This document shows positions 18,428 through 28,243 of a stretch of 64,000 nucleotides of DNA, piece after piece (the stretch's first letter is position 1; each line of letters opens with the position of its first letter). The DNA is from Clostridium sp. KNHs214 (GTDB lineage: Bacteria > Bacillota > Clostridia > Clostridiales > Clostridiaceae). The DNA lies in the NCBI RefSeq assembly GCF_000744935.1, contig NZ_JQMW01000013.1, forward strand, positions 372,001-436,000, read 5' to 3'. The notes beneath the pieces were generated by a model. The model did no database searches, had not been told where the DNA came from, and saw only the letters and a list, made by a program, of their open reading frames with translations. Both the position numbers and the translations under genes were made by a program.

Positions 18428-18609
18428 TTTTTAACTATACATGGTATAATTTTAATTAGATAGCTTTAAAAAATGATTTACATTTAATTAAAATTATACT
18501 TTTATTTTTTACTACTATGTGTACCTTGTTCATTTATTCCAATAAGGTATTGCTAATAATGTAAATTAATTTTATAATTAAAGCATTAGCAGATTAGGAG
18601 GAATATGTT

Positions 18610-19452
18610 TTGAATAAAATAGCTTTAATAACAGATAGCATTTCTGATATAAATGAGAAATTTGTTGATAAATACAATATAAAGGTCTTACCATTAAAAA
18701 TAATATATAAAGATAAAGAATATTTAGATAGAATAAATATAACTCCTAAGGATGTTTATGATAGAATGCCAGAAGAAATTCCAACTACCTCCTTACCTTC
18801 AATGGATGAGATAAATGAGCTTTATATTGAGCTAGAAAAGGAAGGTTATACTCATGCTATAGCAATACCAGTATCCTCTAATTTATCTGGTACTTTTAAT
18901 GCTATAAAATTAATAAGTTATGATCATCCAAAAATAAAAACTCATGTATTCGATTCAAAGTCTATAAGTGTTGGTGAAGGAATAATGGTAGAACAATGTG
19001 CTAAACTTATAAGCAATGGTGAACCTTTCCAAAGAATAGTGGATCTTTTACCTAGTATAAAAAACAAAGTACATTTATATTTTTTATTAGATACCCTTGA
19101 ATATTTAAAAAAAGGTGGACGAATAGGTAAGGTTGCTGGAACAATCGGCCAACTTCTTAATATAAAACCAATAATCTCCATAGACGATGAAGGTACGTAT
19201 TACACAGTTACAAAAGCTAGAGGTAAAAAACAAGCTATAACTAAATTACTATCAATGGTTCAAGAAATACTAGAAAAGTGCAAATGTAAAGTGTATGTAA
19301 TGCATGGAGGTGCAGAAGAGGAATGTAGAAAATTAATGGATGTTATTTCTAAGTTTTCTAATATAATCTCATTAAATACAGGGCATATAAGCCCTGCCGC
19401 TGGCGTGCATACTGGACCTGGTTTATTAGGTGTAATGCTATTTGAGGAATAA
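18610..19452 (+). CDS. DegV-family fatty-acid-binding protein
   Basis: A protein of 280 residues with the DegV/FakB pattern: IALITDSISDI at the start, PTTSLPS around residue 60, VSSNLSGTFN around residue 95, and LLDTLEYLKKGGRIG in the second domain. DegV proteins bind a fatty acid and can hand it to a fatty acid kinase (FakA) for phospholipid synthesis; no fakA is adjacent here. The start is TTG, preceded by AGGAGGAATATG. There is no ATG nearby in frame. Confidence 0.93.
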   Translation: MNKIALITDSISDINEKFVDKYNIKVLPLKIIYKDKEYLDRINITPKDVYDRMPEEIPTTSLPSMDEINELYIELEKEGYTHAIAIPVSSNLSGTFNAIKLISYDHPKIKTHVFDSKSISVGEGIMVEQCAKLISNGEPFQRIVDLLPSIKNKVHLYFLLDTLEYLKKGGRIGKVAGTIGQLLNIKPIISIDDEGTYYTVTKARGKKQAITKLLSMVQEILEKCKCKVYVMHGGAEEECRKLMDVISKFSNIISLNTGHISPAAGVHTGPGLLGVMLFEE

Positions 19453-19507
19453 AAAAATATAAACTACATAAAATATCATTAAATATATTTCGGAAAGGTG
19501 ATATTTT

Positions 19508-19696
19508 ATGATAGGTAAAATAATAGATATGAATAAAACTGATGCCTTTATAAATTTTCAAGATGGAACTACTATGGATATTTCTGTTACCAGATTACCT
19601 AAAAACTCAAAGATAGGTGACACTGTAGACATCGCTATGAACAGTTCCCTATCATCTTCTTCAACTTCAAATAAGGTAATAGATTTTTTTATATAA
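19508..19696 (+). CDS. Small conserved-looking hypothetical protein
   Basis: A protein of 62 residues (MIGKIIDMNKTDAFINFQDG..) with GGAAAGGTG 8 bases before the ATG and a strong terminator right after the stop. Alternating hydrophobic residues suggest a small beta barrel (IGKIIDM, AFINFQDGTTMDISV, IGDTVDIAM) followed by a serine-rich tail. I do not recognise the family. It probably shares a transcript with degV, 55 bases upstream. Confidence 0.7.
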   Translation: MIGKIIDMNKTDAFINFQDGTTMDISVTRLPKNSKIGDTVDIAMNSSLSSSSTSNKVIDFFI

Positions 19697-19706
19697 TTTT
19701 AAAATA

Positions 19707-19761
19707 AACCAGTGGCTATATTTTAGTACAATTACTTATACTAAAATATAGCCACTGGTTT
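19707..19761. terminator. Bidirectional terminator between the small gene and the ClC gene
   Basis: AACCAGTGGCTATATTTTAG pairs over its whole length with CTAAAATATAGCCACTGGTT around a short loop. It has A and T tracts on both sides, so it can end the rightward and leftward transcripts that converge here. Confidence 0.88.
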
Positions 19762-21138
19762 TTATTCATATCCTGAATCGGTAAATTCTAATTTTCCTGT
19801 TTCAATAACTTTACCTAAAATATTCTTACGAGATTTATTTATTTTAAATCTTCCACCGGTTCCAACTTCACAATCCTCTTTCATGCAAATAGATGGCGTT
19901 TTAGATATCTTTAACACTTGTGTTGGATAAATGCTCTTATGCCCTACTATTAAATAGCTTATAACACACACTATAGCAGAGTAAGTACCAACTTCAGCTC
20001 CAAATAATTCCATACTCATTATTATACCTGCTAAAGGGGTATTGGAACAGGTTGCTAAAAAACATACCATTCCCATAGCAGCATAAAAAGAAGCATGTCC
20101 ATGTATTAAAGAAGCCCAAGTACTACCTGCTGTAGCTCCTATATATGCCATAGGAGTTAGTATTCCGCCATTTCCTCCTGATGCCAAGGTTACAGAAGAT
20201 GTAAGCATCTTACCTATAAATGCAAATCTCCCAACGCTACCTCCTGTTACTGCTTTATTTATTATTCCTTCACCCATGCCAATACAATCTGTACTTCCAC
20301 TCATAAGAACAATAGCTATTAATATTAATCCTCCTATAATACCTTTTATAGGCTTATATATGTTTATTTTTTTAAATGCTTCTTCTATTAAATTCACTAT
20401 AATTATAAATATATTGGCTAATATACCAATAAATATTCCAAAGGCAACCATTTTTATAAACATCATGGCTGGATTAGATCTTTTAAAGTCAACTAAATAT
20501 ATTAAAAGAGGTTTAGTCCCTAAAAATCTTCCCACGAAATAACTTACATAAGATGAAATTAAAGCTGGCAAAAGAGATAAATAAGAAAATCTGCCTATAT
20601 ACAAAACCTCTGCAGCAAAAACCGCAGCGCCTACAGGTGATCCAAACACCCCCACAAATCCTGCACTAATTCCACATATAACAAATCTTTTTCTATCTAT
20701 ATCATTCATATTTAAAAATTTAGAGAAAAACGATGCTATACCTGCACCTATTTGAGTGGCTGGTCCTTCCTCACCTACAGATCCTCCAAATATTATAGTT
20801 AGAAATGTAGTAAATAGTTTTACTGGCATAGCTTTTACGTCCATTTTTCCAGCTCGCTTATGTATGGACTCTATAGCTTTTTCAGTACCATGACCTTCTG
20901 CATCTGGTGCTAATTTCAAAACTATTAAACTGCATATAAAAAATATAATAGGCAATAGTATATAGTAATATTTAATACCATTTTGTACAATAACTTCCCC
21001 TGCTTCCACAAATTTTACAAAAATACCAATAGCAAATCCCACTGTTAATCCTACAAATATGGATAACAAAATCCATTTTATAGTACTTCCAATCATTATG
21101 GATTCTTCAACTATATCTTTTTCAAATAGTTTTTTCAT
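19762..21138 (-). CDS. ClC-family chloride channel or transporter
   Basis: A multi-pass membrane protein of 458 residues. ClC selectivity motifs are visible: GGSVGEEGPATQIGAG (the G(K/R)EGP element) and GGNGGILTPMAYIGATAGS (the GxFxP-like element), plus GSPVGAAVFAAEVLY. In the family, the glutamate in GEEGP gates chloride and couples protons. The short carboxyl tail has no CBS domain pair. The ATG at 21138 has GGGGGA upstream; the reading from 21180 has no ribosome site. It is monocistronic and converges on the small-gene terminator. Confidence 0.92.
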   Translation of the reverse strand: MKKLFEKDIVEESIMIGSTIKWILLSIFVGLTVGFAIGIFVKFVEAGEVIVQNGIKYYYILLPIIFFICSLIVLKLAPDAEGHGTEKAIESIHKRAGKMDVKAMPVKLFTTFLTIIFGGSVGEEGPATQIGAGIASFFSKFLNMNDIDRKRFVICGISAGFVGVFGSPVGAAVFAAEVLYIGRFSYLSLLPALISSYVSYFVGRFLGTKPLLIYLVDFKRSNPAMMFIKMVAFGIFIGILANIFIIIVNLIEEAFKKINIYKPIKGIIGGLILIAIVLMSGSTDCIGMGEGIINKAVTGGSVGRFAFIGKMLTSSVTLASGGNGGILTPMAYIGATAGSTWASLIHGHASFYAAMGMVCFLATCSNTPLAGIIMSMELFGAEVGTYSAIVCVISYLIVGHKSIYPTQVLKISKTPSICMKEDCEVGTGGRFKINKSRKNILGKVIETGKLEFTDSGYE

Positions 21139-21336
21139 TTTATTCCCCCTTATACTACATTTATTTACTATTTTCATCATTAAATTTCCCTTATTTATTA
21201 TAAACCTCTTTTTCTACCATTGTGAATATTGTAAGAAAATTTTTTCAATATTTTTTTTACAAATAAAAAAGAGCCGCATTTTTCGCAACTCTTTTATACA
21301 TCTACTATTTTTTATTTATTGCTTTATTATTTTTCA

Positions 21337-21392
21337 CTTATTATCTATTACTTATTACTTATTACTTATTACCTATTCCTACTACTTATTAT
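21337..21392. repeat. Short A/T tandem tract (TATTACTTA units)
   Basis: Imperfect repeats of TATTACTTA, about six units, next to and partly inside the mrp 3' end. This is likely simple-sequence expansion. Confidence 0.6.
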
Positions 21393-22233
21393 ATTGCTTC
21401 AGCATATTTTCTATTAATTCATCATAACATTTATGATTACTTATATATTCCTCTGCATTTCCATTTTCCATATTTTCTACTAACTCTAAATCCACAGGCA
21501 TTTCTGCAAGTAGTGGTATATTTAAATAATTTGCGTGTTCTTCTCCTGATTTCTTGCTAAATATCCTCATCTTTTCTCCACAACTTCCGCAAACTACATA
21601 AGCCATATTTTCAACTACTCCTAAAAGGTTTATGTTAAGTTTTTCGGCCATAGTTACAACTTTTTTAACTATCATAGATACCATATTTTGTGGAGTAGAT
21701 ACTATTACCATTCCAGTTACAGGCATAGTCTGCATTACAGTTAAAGCCACATCACCTGTGCCTGGCGGCATGTCAATTAGTAGATAGTCTAATTCATCCC
21801 ACATAGTATCCGCATACATTTGATTTAGCACACCAGTAATTACAGGTCCTCGCCATATAACAGGTTCATCTTCTTGTTCTGTTAATAAGTTTAAAGAAAT
21901 AACCTTTATACCTAACTTTGTGGTAACAGGCTCAAACTTAACCTCATTTCCATCACCTGCAGGATACATAGCTGCTCTCTTATTATTTATTCCAAAAAAT
22001 CTTGGCATAGATGGACCAGTAATATCTGCATCTAATACTCCTACTTTATAACCTTTTTTAGCAAGCTTTGTAGCAAGTATTCCTGTTACTGTAGATTTAC
22101 CAACACCACCTTTTCCGCTTATAACCCCTATAACATTCTTTATTTTACCGTACTTAGGTAACAACTTAGTTTCTTCACATTTATTCTTAGTATTACAATT
22201 TCCCTTACTTGGACATGTATCACACGTACTCAT
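21382..22233 (-). CDS. Mrp/NBP35-type iron-sulfur cluster carrier ATPase
   Basis: A P-loop protein of 283 residues with the deviant Walker A GKGGVGKST near residue 40 and the MRP signature (PPGTGDVALTVMQ). It has the CxxC pair CGSCGEKM that bridges a transient 4Fe-4S cluster in the dimer. The amino terminus adds a cysteine-rich lead (CDTCPSKGNCNTKNKC) that could hold another cluster, as in NBP35 proteins. It should deliver clusters to apo-proteins in the cytoplasm. The last residues overlap the TATTACTTA tract. Confidence 0.93.
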   Translation of the reverse strand: MSTCDTCPSKGNCNTKNKCEETKLLPKYGKIKNVIGVISGKGGVGKSTVTGILATKLAKKGYKVGVLDADITGPSMPRFFGINNKRAAMYPAGDGNEVKFEPVTTKLGIKVISLNLLTEQEDEPVIWRGPVITGVLNQMYADTMWDELDYLLIDMPPGTGDVALTVMQTMPVTGMVIVSTPQNMVSMIVKKVVTMAEKLNINLLGVVENMAYVVCGSCGEKMRIFSKKSGEEHANYLNIPLLAEMPVDLELVENMENGNAEEYISNHKCYDELIENMLKQYNK

Positions 22234-22359
22234 GACTTACGCCTCCTTTTAATTGGTGTCAGGCACCTCACGAAAAATGTCGATTTGTACACCTTCCGTA
22301 TATTTAAAATTATAACACTATAGGCACTAAATTTTCCAGTATATATTTAGTGTGTATTT

Positions 22360-22512
22360 AGGCACATTCAAATAAATAACAAGTCAGTATGCTAGTCTAT
22401 TTTGCGTCATACTTAGTCATCAGAACCTGCTGATAGTCCTACCAAAAGCGGAACCTGCTTCCTTGTCTGACATAAAATATACCAACACTTTGACTTGTTT
22501 CTTTTCATGTAT
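22360..22512. repeat. Family C fold-back repeat, copy C2
   Basis: Full copy related to 8735-8890, with CACATTCAAATAAATAACAAG at one end and CTTGTTTCTTTTCATG at the other, and GCGGAACCTGCTTCC in the middle. Its right end abuts the stop codon of the ABC permease. Confidence 0.8.
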
Positions 22513-22513
22513 C

Positions 22514-23734
22514 TTATTCATATCTAAGTGCATCTATAGGATTTAATTTGGCAGCCTTTTTAGCAGGATATATGCCAAAGAAAATTCCAACGGCAGAGGA
22601 AAACAATATTGTTCCCATTATTACTTTTAAGGATATGTTAGGAGAAATCTTAGCTACCATTCCTATTAATTGTGCTCCAGTAATTCCTACTAACATTCCT
22701 ATTATTCCACCCATAAGGGATATTATCACAGATTCTGTTAAGAACTGCATTAATATTGCATTCGTTGTGGCTCCTATTGCTTTTCTTATACCAATTTCCC
22801 TTGTTCTTTCCGTAACTGAAACAAGCATTATATTCATAACTCCTATACCACCAACTAACAAAGATATAGCTGCTACAGCTCCTATAAATGCTGTAAATAT
22901 ACCTAAAACTTTATTTACCTGCTCTAGTTGTTTTAATACATTTTCTGCACTATATACATTTTTACTTCTATTGCCATGTCTACTATATAATATGTTCATC
23001 GCAGCGTTTCCAGCGTATTCACTTGTCTCCTTTGAATTTGCCATTATAAATAAACTATCTATATAAAAATCATTAGAATACATAGTTTGAATAAAAGTTA
23101 TTGGGGTATACATAAATAATGTCATTTCTTCTTCTTGTTCTTCACCTACAAATGGACTTTCAAACCCTTTTATTACACCTACTATTTTAACTTTTTTCAT
23201 AGAAGTCTTCTCTCCTATCTTTATGCTTTGCCCCACTACATCTTCATATCCAAACAATGCCCTTGCAGACATTTTATCTATAACTACCACCGGTTCCCCT
23301 TGAGCATACTCTCTTTCATTAAAAAACCTTCCATACAAAACCTCTACATTTTGAATATACGCCAAATCAGGACTGCCACCTGTAATGATAGAGAATCTAC
23401 TCTTTTTATCCGAAGCAGCATTTCCCCTCTTTTGTACTACTGGAGTTACATATTTTATAGAATCTATTCTATCCTTTAATACTTTTACATCCTTTAATTC
23501 TATGTAATCACTTCTATCCGCCTTAGAGCTATCCACTTTAATATTTACTATAGATGCTCCTATCTTTTCAAATTCCACTGTTATGCTGTCTCTAGCCCCG
23601 TCTCCTAGAGAAATAATTGTTATAACGGAGCTTATTCCTATTATTATTCCTAACATTGTAAGAAAGGATCGTAACTTATTAGCTTTTATACTTTCTATAG
23701 CCATCTTTAAGTTCTCATATAAATTAAAATTCAC
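22514..23734 (-). CDS. MacB/FtsX-type ABC permease
   Basis: A protein of 406 residues. One amino-terminal helix follows ANKLRSFLTMLGIIIGISSV, then a large extracytoplasmic MacB-PCD domain of about 220 residues, then three carboxyl-terminal helices (FTAFIGAVAAISLLVGGIGV, ILMQFLTESVIISLMGGIIG, VIMGTILFSSAVGIFFGIYP). This is the standard YknZ/MacB topology. It is the last gene of an adaptor-ATPase-permease set with the next two genes. In Gram-positive bacteria such sets export antimicrobial peptides or toxic compounds; the substrate here is unknown. Confidence 0.92.
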   Translation of the reverse strand: MNFNLYENLKMAIESIKANKLRSFLTMLGIIIGISSVITIISLGDGARDSITVEFEKIGASIVNIKVDSSKADRSDYIELKDVKVLKDRIDSIKYVTPVVQKRGNAASDKKSRFSIITGGSPDLAYIQNVEVLYGRFFNEREYAQGEPVVVIDKMSARALFGYEDVVGQSIKIGEKTSMKKVKIVGVIKGFESPFVGEEQEEEMTLFMYTPITFIQTMYSNDFYIDSLFIMANSKETSEYAGNAAMNILYSRHGNRSKNVYSAENVLKQLEQVNKVLGIFTAFIGAVAAISLLVGGIGVMNIMLVSVTERTREIGIRKAIGATTNAILMQFLTESVIISLMGGIIGMLVGITGAQLIGMVAKISPNISLKVIMGTILFSSAVGIFFGIYPAKKAAKLNPIDALRYE

Positions 23735-23768
23735 CAGAAAATACCTCCATTCTCTACCATGAATTTCT

Positions 23769-24461
23769 TTATAAAATCATCCTATTTTCCACTGGTTTAT
23801 CTAAAATTATTTCTCCATCTGTAAATTTAACAATTCTTTTAGTATATCTTGCAATATCTTCTTCATGGGTAACCATCACAACTGTAGCACCTTCTTCATT
23901 TAAATCCTGAAATATCTTCATTATTTCTACAGAAGACTTAGTATCTAAGTTCCCAGTAGGTTCATCTGCCATTATTACTTTAGGATTATTTACTATAGCC
24001 CTTGCTATGGCTACTCTTTGTTTTTGCCCACCTGATATTTCATTAGATTTGTGTTTAATTCTATCTCCTAATCCTACCCTTTCCAGTGCCTCTATTGCTT
24101 TTCTTTTTCGCTCCTTAAGAGGTATTCCTGCATATATCATAGGCAGTTCTACATTTTCTAGCAATGTCATTCTAGGAAGCAGATTAAATGCTTGAAAAAC
24201 AAAGCCTATATCCTTATTTCTTATATGAGCTAAATCATCATCTTTTAAGTCTGATATATCCTTTCCATTTAATATATATTCACCTTCATATTGATTATCT
24301 AGACATCCAAGTATATTCATAAACGTGGATTTTCCAGAGCCTGAAGGGCCCATAATAGAAGTGAATTCTCCCTTTTGGATTTTTAAGTTTATACTTTTTA
24401 AAGCTGTAAACTCTAATTCACCTGTAACATATGTTTTAACTATATTTTTTACCTCTAACAT
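23769..24461 (-). CDS. MacB/LolD-type ABC transporter ATPase
   Basis: A protein of 230 residues with Walker A GPSGSGKST, signature ISGGQKQRVAIARA, Walker B VIMADEPTGNLD and the H-loop VTHEED. The order and the DEPTGNLD motif are typical of the MacB/LolD branch, which powers mechanotransmission rather than import. It is spaced 34 bases from the permease and 10 bases from the adaptor, so the three genes are one operon. Confidence 0.95.
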   Translation of the reverse strand: MLEVKNIVKTYVTGELEFTALKSINLKIQKGEFTSIMGPSGSGKSTFMNILGCLDNQYEGEYILNGKDISDLKDDDLAHIRNKDIGFVFQAFNLLPRMTLLENVELPMIYAGIPLKERKRKAIEALERVGLGDRIKHKSNEISGGQKQRVAIARAIVNNPKVIMADEPTGNLDTKSSVEIMKIFQDLNEEGATVVMVTHEEDIARYTKRIVKFTDGEIILDKPVENRMIL

Positions 24462-24471
24462 AGTATCCCTC

Positions 24472-25626
24472 CTAAGCTTCCTCTACCAAAACACCATTTT
24501 TAATAGATTCATTAGGATTCAATATGACTTTTTCTTCCTTGCTTAATCCACTTAAAATCTCTGTTTGTGTATCAGATTGAATACCTACTTTAACTTTTCT
24601 TTCTTCCGCCTTTCCATCTTTTATCACATATACGTAGCTAGTTCCTTTTTTGTCTAGTTTTATAGCTTCTGCTGGTACCTTTAAAACTCCCTGTGCCTTT
24701 TCCACCAATATATCAACATCTACATCAAATCCCACTTTTAAATTATCACTTTTATCTAATATGTCTAAATAGACTCCAAGAGAAGTTTCTTTTCCCGCAG
24801 CAGATACCTCCTCTTTTGCCACTGGATCAATAGATGATATTTTGCCTTTGTACTTATTCCCTCCACTTATTATTAAAGCTTCTTGTCCAGATTTTACCCT
24901 AGAGGAGTCATACTTATTTAAAGACATAACCACTTCTAAATCTGTAACATCTTGAACCACTACCACTGGCTGTGCTCCACTATCCATAGCTCCCTCTTTT
25001 ACATTTAAAGCTGTAACTATGCCATCCTTCTCACACACTATACTACCTTTACTTTTACTTTTATTTTCTTTTGCACCATCTAGACCTAATTTAGCAAGTT
25101 CAACTGCATTTTCTGCCTGCTTAACTTTTTCATCTGAAATATCTTGAATTTTGCTTTTGGCACTCTTCAACTCTTCAATAGTTTTCATATTTTGAAGATT
25201 GTTGCTTTCCTCTAACTTAGCTATTTCATTATCAATATCTAATTTAGTCCTTTTATTTTCATCTCTTTGCGCTATTAAATCTTTTCTTTGAAGAACCGCA
25301 TTATCATATTGAATTTCTGCCTGCCTCACAGCTGAATTCAAATCTGGAACATCGTAGGTTATAAGTACATCTCCTTTTTTAACCTTTTGCCCTACTTTTA
25401 CATTAACCCCCTTAACCTTTCCTTGAACTCCAAAATACTCCTTTAAACTTTTGGATCTTATTTTTCCACTAGTAGATAAGTATGCCTCCAAATTTCCTGT
25501 ACTTACTTTTGCTGTTTTAACCTTGTTATGCTTATTTCTGTTCTTATTAACAGTTCCTATGTAAATTAAAACACCTATAATTACAACAGGTATAAGCCAT
25601 AGAATAACTTTCTTTTTCTTGCTCAT
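24472..25626 (-). CDS. Membrane-fusion (HlyD/YknX-like) efflux adaptor
   Basis: A protein of 384 residues with one amino-terminal membrane anchor (VILWLIPVVIIGVLIYIG). A barrel-sandwich/biotinyl-like part (GKVKGVNVKVGQKVKKGDVL), a coiled-coil hairpin of about 90 residues (residues 95-190), a second sandwich half and a carboxyl beta-barrel follow. In organisms without an outer membrane these adaptors modulate the MacB-like pump at the cell surface. The ATG at 25626 has GGGAGGA upstream and was chosen over the start 33 bases earlier. Confidence 0.92.
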   Translation of the reverse strand: MSKKKKVILWLIPVVIIGVLIYIGTVNKNRNKHNKVKTAKVSTGNLEAYLSTSGKIRSKSLKEYFGVQGKVKGVNVKVGQKVKKGDVLITYDVPDLNSAVRQAEIQYDNAVLQRKDLIAQRDENKRTKLDIDNEIAKLEESNNLQNMKTIEELKSAKSKIQDISDEKVKQAENAVELAKLGLDGAKENKSKSKGSIVCEKDGIVTALNVKEGAMDSGAQPVVVVQDVTDLEVVMSLNKYDSSRVKSGQEALIISGGNKYKGKISSIDPVAKEEVSAAGKETSLGVYLDILDKSDNLKVGFDVDVDILVEKAQGVLKVPAEAIKLDKKGTSYVYVIKDGKAEERKVKVGIQSDTQTEILSGLSKEEKVILNPNESIKNGVLVEEA

Positions 25627-25814
25627 ACTATTCCTCCCATAAAACACTATTTTAATCATTTTAGCATAAAATAACTTGAATATAAACTTATTTGCCCATA
25701 TACTTATAAAGTTCTCTTCAAATAAATTTAATATTTATATCAATTAATGCACATCTTAATAAATTTATAAAGTCCCTTTTAAACCATATATACCACATTT
25801 TATTTCCTCAAAAA

Positions 25815-25842
25815 GCAAAAAACCAGATTTTCATCTGGTTTA
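25815..25842 (-). terminator. Terminator after the lgt-lipoprotein pair
   Basis: On the minus strand AACCAGATGAAAATCTGGTT folds into a stem of 8 bp with a short loop and is followed by TTTTTTG. It overlaps the end of the lipoprotein gene. Confidence 0.75.
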
Positions 25843-26694
25843 AAACTGTTTATCCTTTATTACTGGTGCCTTATCTGGGAAAATCCTTATTTCCCAATTG
25901 CCTTTATCATATTCATTCCATATATAGTACTTTTTATTTTGGTTTTTAGTATTATCCACAAATTCTACTATTCCCTTGTAAAGAAAAGCCTTATAACCTT
26001 CAGTACTTATATTCATAACTATATCGTATTTTTTGTTTTTATCTTCTATTATTTCCGCATTTATTTTTTGTTTTTTTATATCTTCTTTAAATTGCTCTAT
26101 ATCTGAAGATAATAAAAACTTTCTAGCCTCCACATCATCATTTAGCTTTATCCCAATAGTTGAGTTAGGACTATAACTTCCAGTGTACTTTTTCATTACT
26201 TGAATTAATGAACCATAGTATACCTCAGAAAACTTTTCTGGAACCCTTATATTCCAAAAATTCTTTATTATATCATTATCAAGTCTTCCAGAAACTATAT
26301 ATATATTATTTTCCTCGTCATATAGATTTCCACCACCACTTTTTTTATCTACACCTACTATATATTTAAATTGATGCACACTTTCATCATTTTCATACAT
26401 TTCAAATATGTAATCTGGATTCAATGTGGTTTTAGTATTTACCTTCTTTGCTGAAGATAAAATATCATACATATCACTTATGGCCTTCTTATCTTCAACC
26501 ATAAATCTAAATCCCTTATCTCTAGTACTTTGAATTACTATTTTATTAATTCTTCCATCCTTTATATATTGAAAATCTTCATTCATTAATCCCATTTTTA
26601 CTTTTAGCTTATCTATCTTATTACATCCAATAAAAACAAAAGGCAATGCTAATACTATAATGGCTACTAAAAACTTTCTGCAAAATTTAACCAC
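25840..26694 (-). CDS. Putative lipoprotein of unknown function
   Basis: A protein of 284 residues. A signal segment (FLVAIIVLALPFVFIG) precedes the lipobox cysteine (FIGC) near residue 24. The mature part is soluble and mixed in secondary structure, with no domain I recognise (MVEDKKAISDMYDILSSAKK; a WNEYDKGNWEIRIFP strand near the end). It starts 2 bases after lgt ends. That is notable because Lgt attaches the diacylglyceryl group to exactly this type of cysteine. Confidence 0.7.
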   Translation of the reverse strand: MVKFCRKFLVAIIVLALPFVFIGCNKIDKLKVKMGLMNEDFQYIKDGRINKIVIQSTRDKGFRFMVEDKKAISDMYDILSSAKKVNTKTTLNPDYIFEMYENDESVHQFKYIVGVDKKSGGGNLYDEENNIYIVSGRLDNDIIKNFWNIRVPEKFSEVYYGSLIQVMKKYTGSYSPNSTIGIKLNDDVEARKFLLSSDIEQFKEDIKKQKINAEIIEDKNKKYDIVMNISTEGYKAFLYKGIVEFVDNTKNQNKKYYIWNEYDKGNWEIRIFPDKAPVIKDKQF

Positions 26695-26696
26695 TG

Positions 26697-27464
26697 TTAT
26701 TTCCTCCTGCTACTATATTTATTAAATAACTTATCTATATTAAAAACTAAAATTGCAGCTATAATCATAACTATACTAATAAATTGTGATGTGGAAAGCA
26801 ATCCCACTGTTCCCCTAGGATCATCTCTTAAGAATTCCACTAAAAATCTACCAATTCCATATAATATAAAATACATGGAAAAAACTCTTCCTTCTTTTTC
26901 ATTTTTCTTATCATACCATAATAAAAAAGCACAAAGGGCAAAATCGAAAATTGAAGAGTATATTTGAGTTGGATGTAAATGTACTCCTATTGGTGCAAAA
27001 TCCGAATTCTTAAATTCCACACCGAGGCAACTATTTGTAACTTTTCCATAGCAACAGCCTGCTAAAAAACATCCTATTCTTCCAAAACCTTGGGCTAATG
27101 GTATAGTTGGTATTACTAAATCAAATACGTCTAATATTCTCCATTTATTTTTTCTACTATAAAGATAAACACCTAAGGCTCCCCCTAATATTGCACCGTA
27201 TATAACAAAGCCATACTGTAAATCCTTAAGTATAGATGGATCTTCTAAAATATTCTTAAATTCAGTAATTATAAACAATATTTTTCCACCTAATACACCT
27301 GATATTATTGCTATAATAGCCATATTACTTATCTTATCTTCATTATATCCTCTTTTTTTAACTCTATAATTCAATAGTATAATTGCTGCTAATATTCCTA
27401 TAGCTATCATGGTGCCATAGCCATATACTTTTATGCCAAACACCTCAAATAATACAGGTTTCAT
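26697..27464 (-). CDS. lgt: Prolipoprotein diacylglyceryl transferase
   Basis: A membrane enzyme of 255 residues that moves diacylglycerol from phosphatidylglycerol to the lipobox cysteine. The signature block GRIGCFLAGCCYGK lies near residue 130 and HLHPTQIYSS near residue 160; GRFLVEFLRDDPRG near residue 210 is also typical. Seven hydrophobic helices are visible. It precedes a lipoprotein gene in the same transcript. Confidence 0.96.
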   Translation of the reverse strand: MKPVLFEVFGIKVYGYGTMIAIGILAAIILLNYRVKKRGYNEDKISNMAIIAIISGVLGGKILFIITEFKNILEDPSILKDLQYGFVIYGAILGGALGVYLYSRKNKWRILDVFDLVIPTIPLAQGFGRIGCFLAGCCYGKVTNSCLGVEFKNSDFAPIGVHLHPTQIYSSIFDFALCAFLLWYDKKNEKEGRVFSMYFILYGIGRFLVEFLRDDPRGTVGLLSTSQFISIVMIIAAILVFNIDKLFNKYSSRRK

Positions 27465-27489
27465 ATTGTCACCCTCCTATTAAATAAAA

Positions 27490-27545
27490 TAAAGAGAAGC
27501 TTAAACTTCTCTAATTTTAGAGAAGTTTAAGCTTCTCTTTTTTCT
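27490..27545. terminator. Strong hairpin terminator
   Basis: AGAGAAGCTTAAACTTCTCT and a complementary copy form a long stem with T runs on either side. On the minus strand it ends the transcript of the gene at 27576-28184. Confidence 0.85.
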
Positions 27546-27575
27546 ATTATATAAATTATAATACTTTACTTAAAT

Positions 27576-28184
27576 TTAATCAAATGTTTTATGCATATCT
27601 ACGCTCTGAAAAGTATTCACTATTGTTCTAAAAACCTGAAGCATACTCTCTTTAAAATTAGCTTCATTTACAAAGAAAGAAAATCTCACAAATCCATCTT
27701 TCTTAGGAATAAAATATTCAAAGGACTTATATATATTCTTTTCTTTATCCACTATAGAATATGTTACTTCGTATCCTTTATTACCACCTAAATCTATAGG
27801 TTGCATCTTATAGTTCTCTATGATATTTTGCTTTGATGATATTTGCTCGCTACTTTTTAAAAATTTCTCTAAATTCATATTTATATTCCAAGCTTGAACT
27901 ACTCCCCGTATAACGTTATCCTCTGAAACAAATTCATTATGATATATTATCTCATTACCAGTAAATTTTCTTATTCTGGTATTCCAATTTTCAGGAAGTT
28001 TATAAAGATACGTATTATCAAGCATATAGTATTCTTTCAATGCTTTTATATCATTATGAATTAATGCTGTAAACTTAAGTTTCCCATATAAATTTTTTTG
28101 AAAAACCACTAAAATAAACATAAGCCCTATTAAAATTAAAGATATTCCAACTCTTTTTCTATTTACCTTTATGACCTTTATCAT
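27576..28184 (-). CDS. Membrane-anchored hypothetical protein (PsbP-like fold suspected)
   Basis: A protein of 202 residues. One amino-terminal helix (RVGISLILIGLMFILVVFQK) anchors an extracytoplasmic domain. The domain runs LYKLPENWNTRIRKFTGNEIIYHNEF..RGVVQAWNI..GGNKGYEVTYSI..YFIPKKDGFVRFSFFV..MLQVFRTIVNTFQ. That order (PENW near the start, a final VFRTIVNTFQ helix) resembles PsbP/Mog1-like proteins of Firmicutes, but I cannot confirm it. It lies 60 bases downstream of the next gene and probably shares its transcript. Confidence 0.7.
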   Translation of the reverse strand: MIKVIKVNRKRVGISLILIGLMFILVVFQKNLYGKLKFTALIHNDIKALKEYYMLDNTYLYKLPENWNTRIRKFTGNEIIYHNEFVSEDNVIRGVVQAWNINMNLEKFLKSSEQISSKQNIIENYKMQPIDLGGNKGYEVTYSIVDKEKNIYKSFEYFIPKKDGFVRFSFFVNEANFKESMLQVFRTIVNTFQSVDMHKTFD

Positions 28185-28243
28185 TAACTTACCCCCGCAT
28201 ATAATTCATACAATAGTACTATATGCGCATATTTTTTTCTATA

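Noticed and set aside
21300-21395. CRISPR-like tandem repeat
   Set aside because: Units are 9 bases with no unique spacers, so it is simple sequence. No CRISPR array or cas gene was found anywhere in the window.
22250-22280. GGTGTCAGGCACC palindrome upstream of mrp as an operator
   Set aside because: This is a widespread short repeat motif in bacterial genomes; a single copy without a known regulator does not support an operator call.
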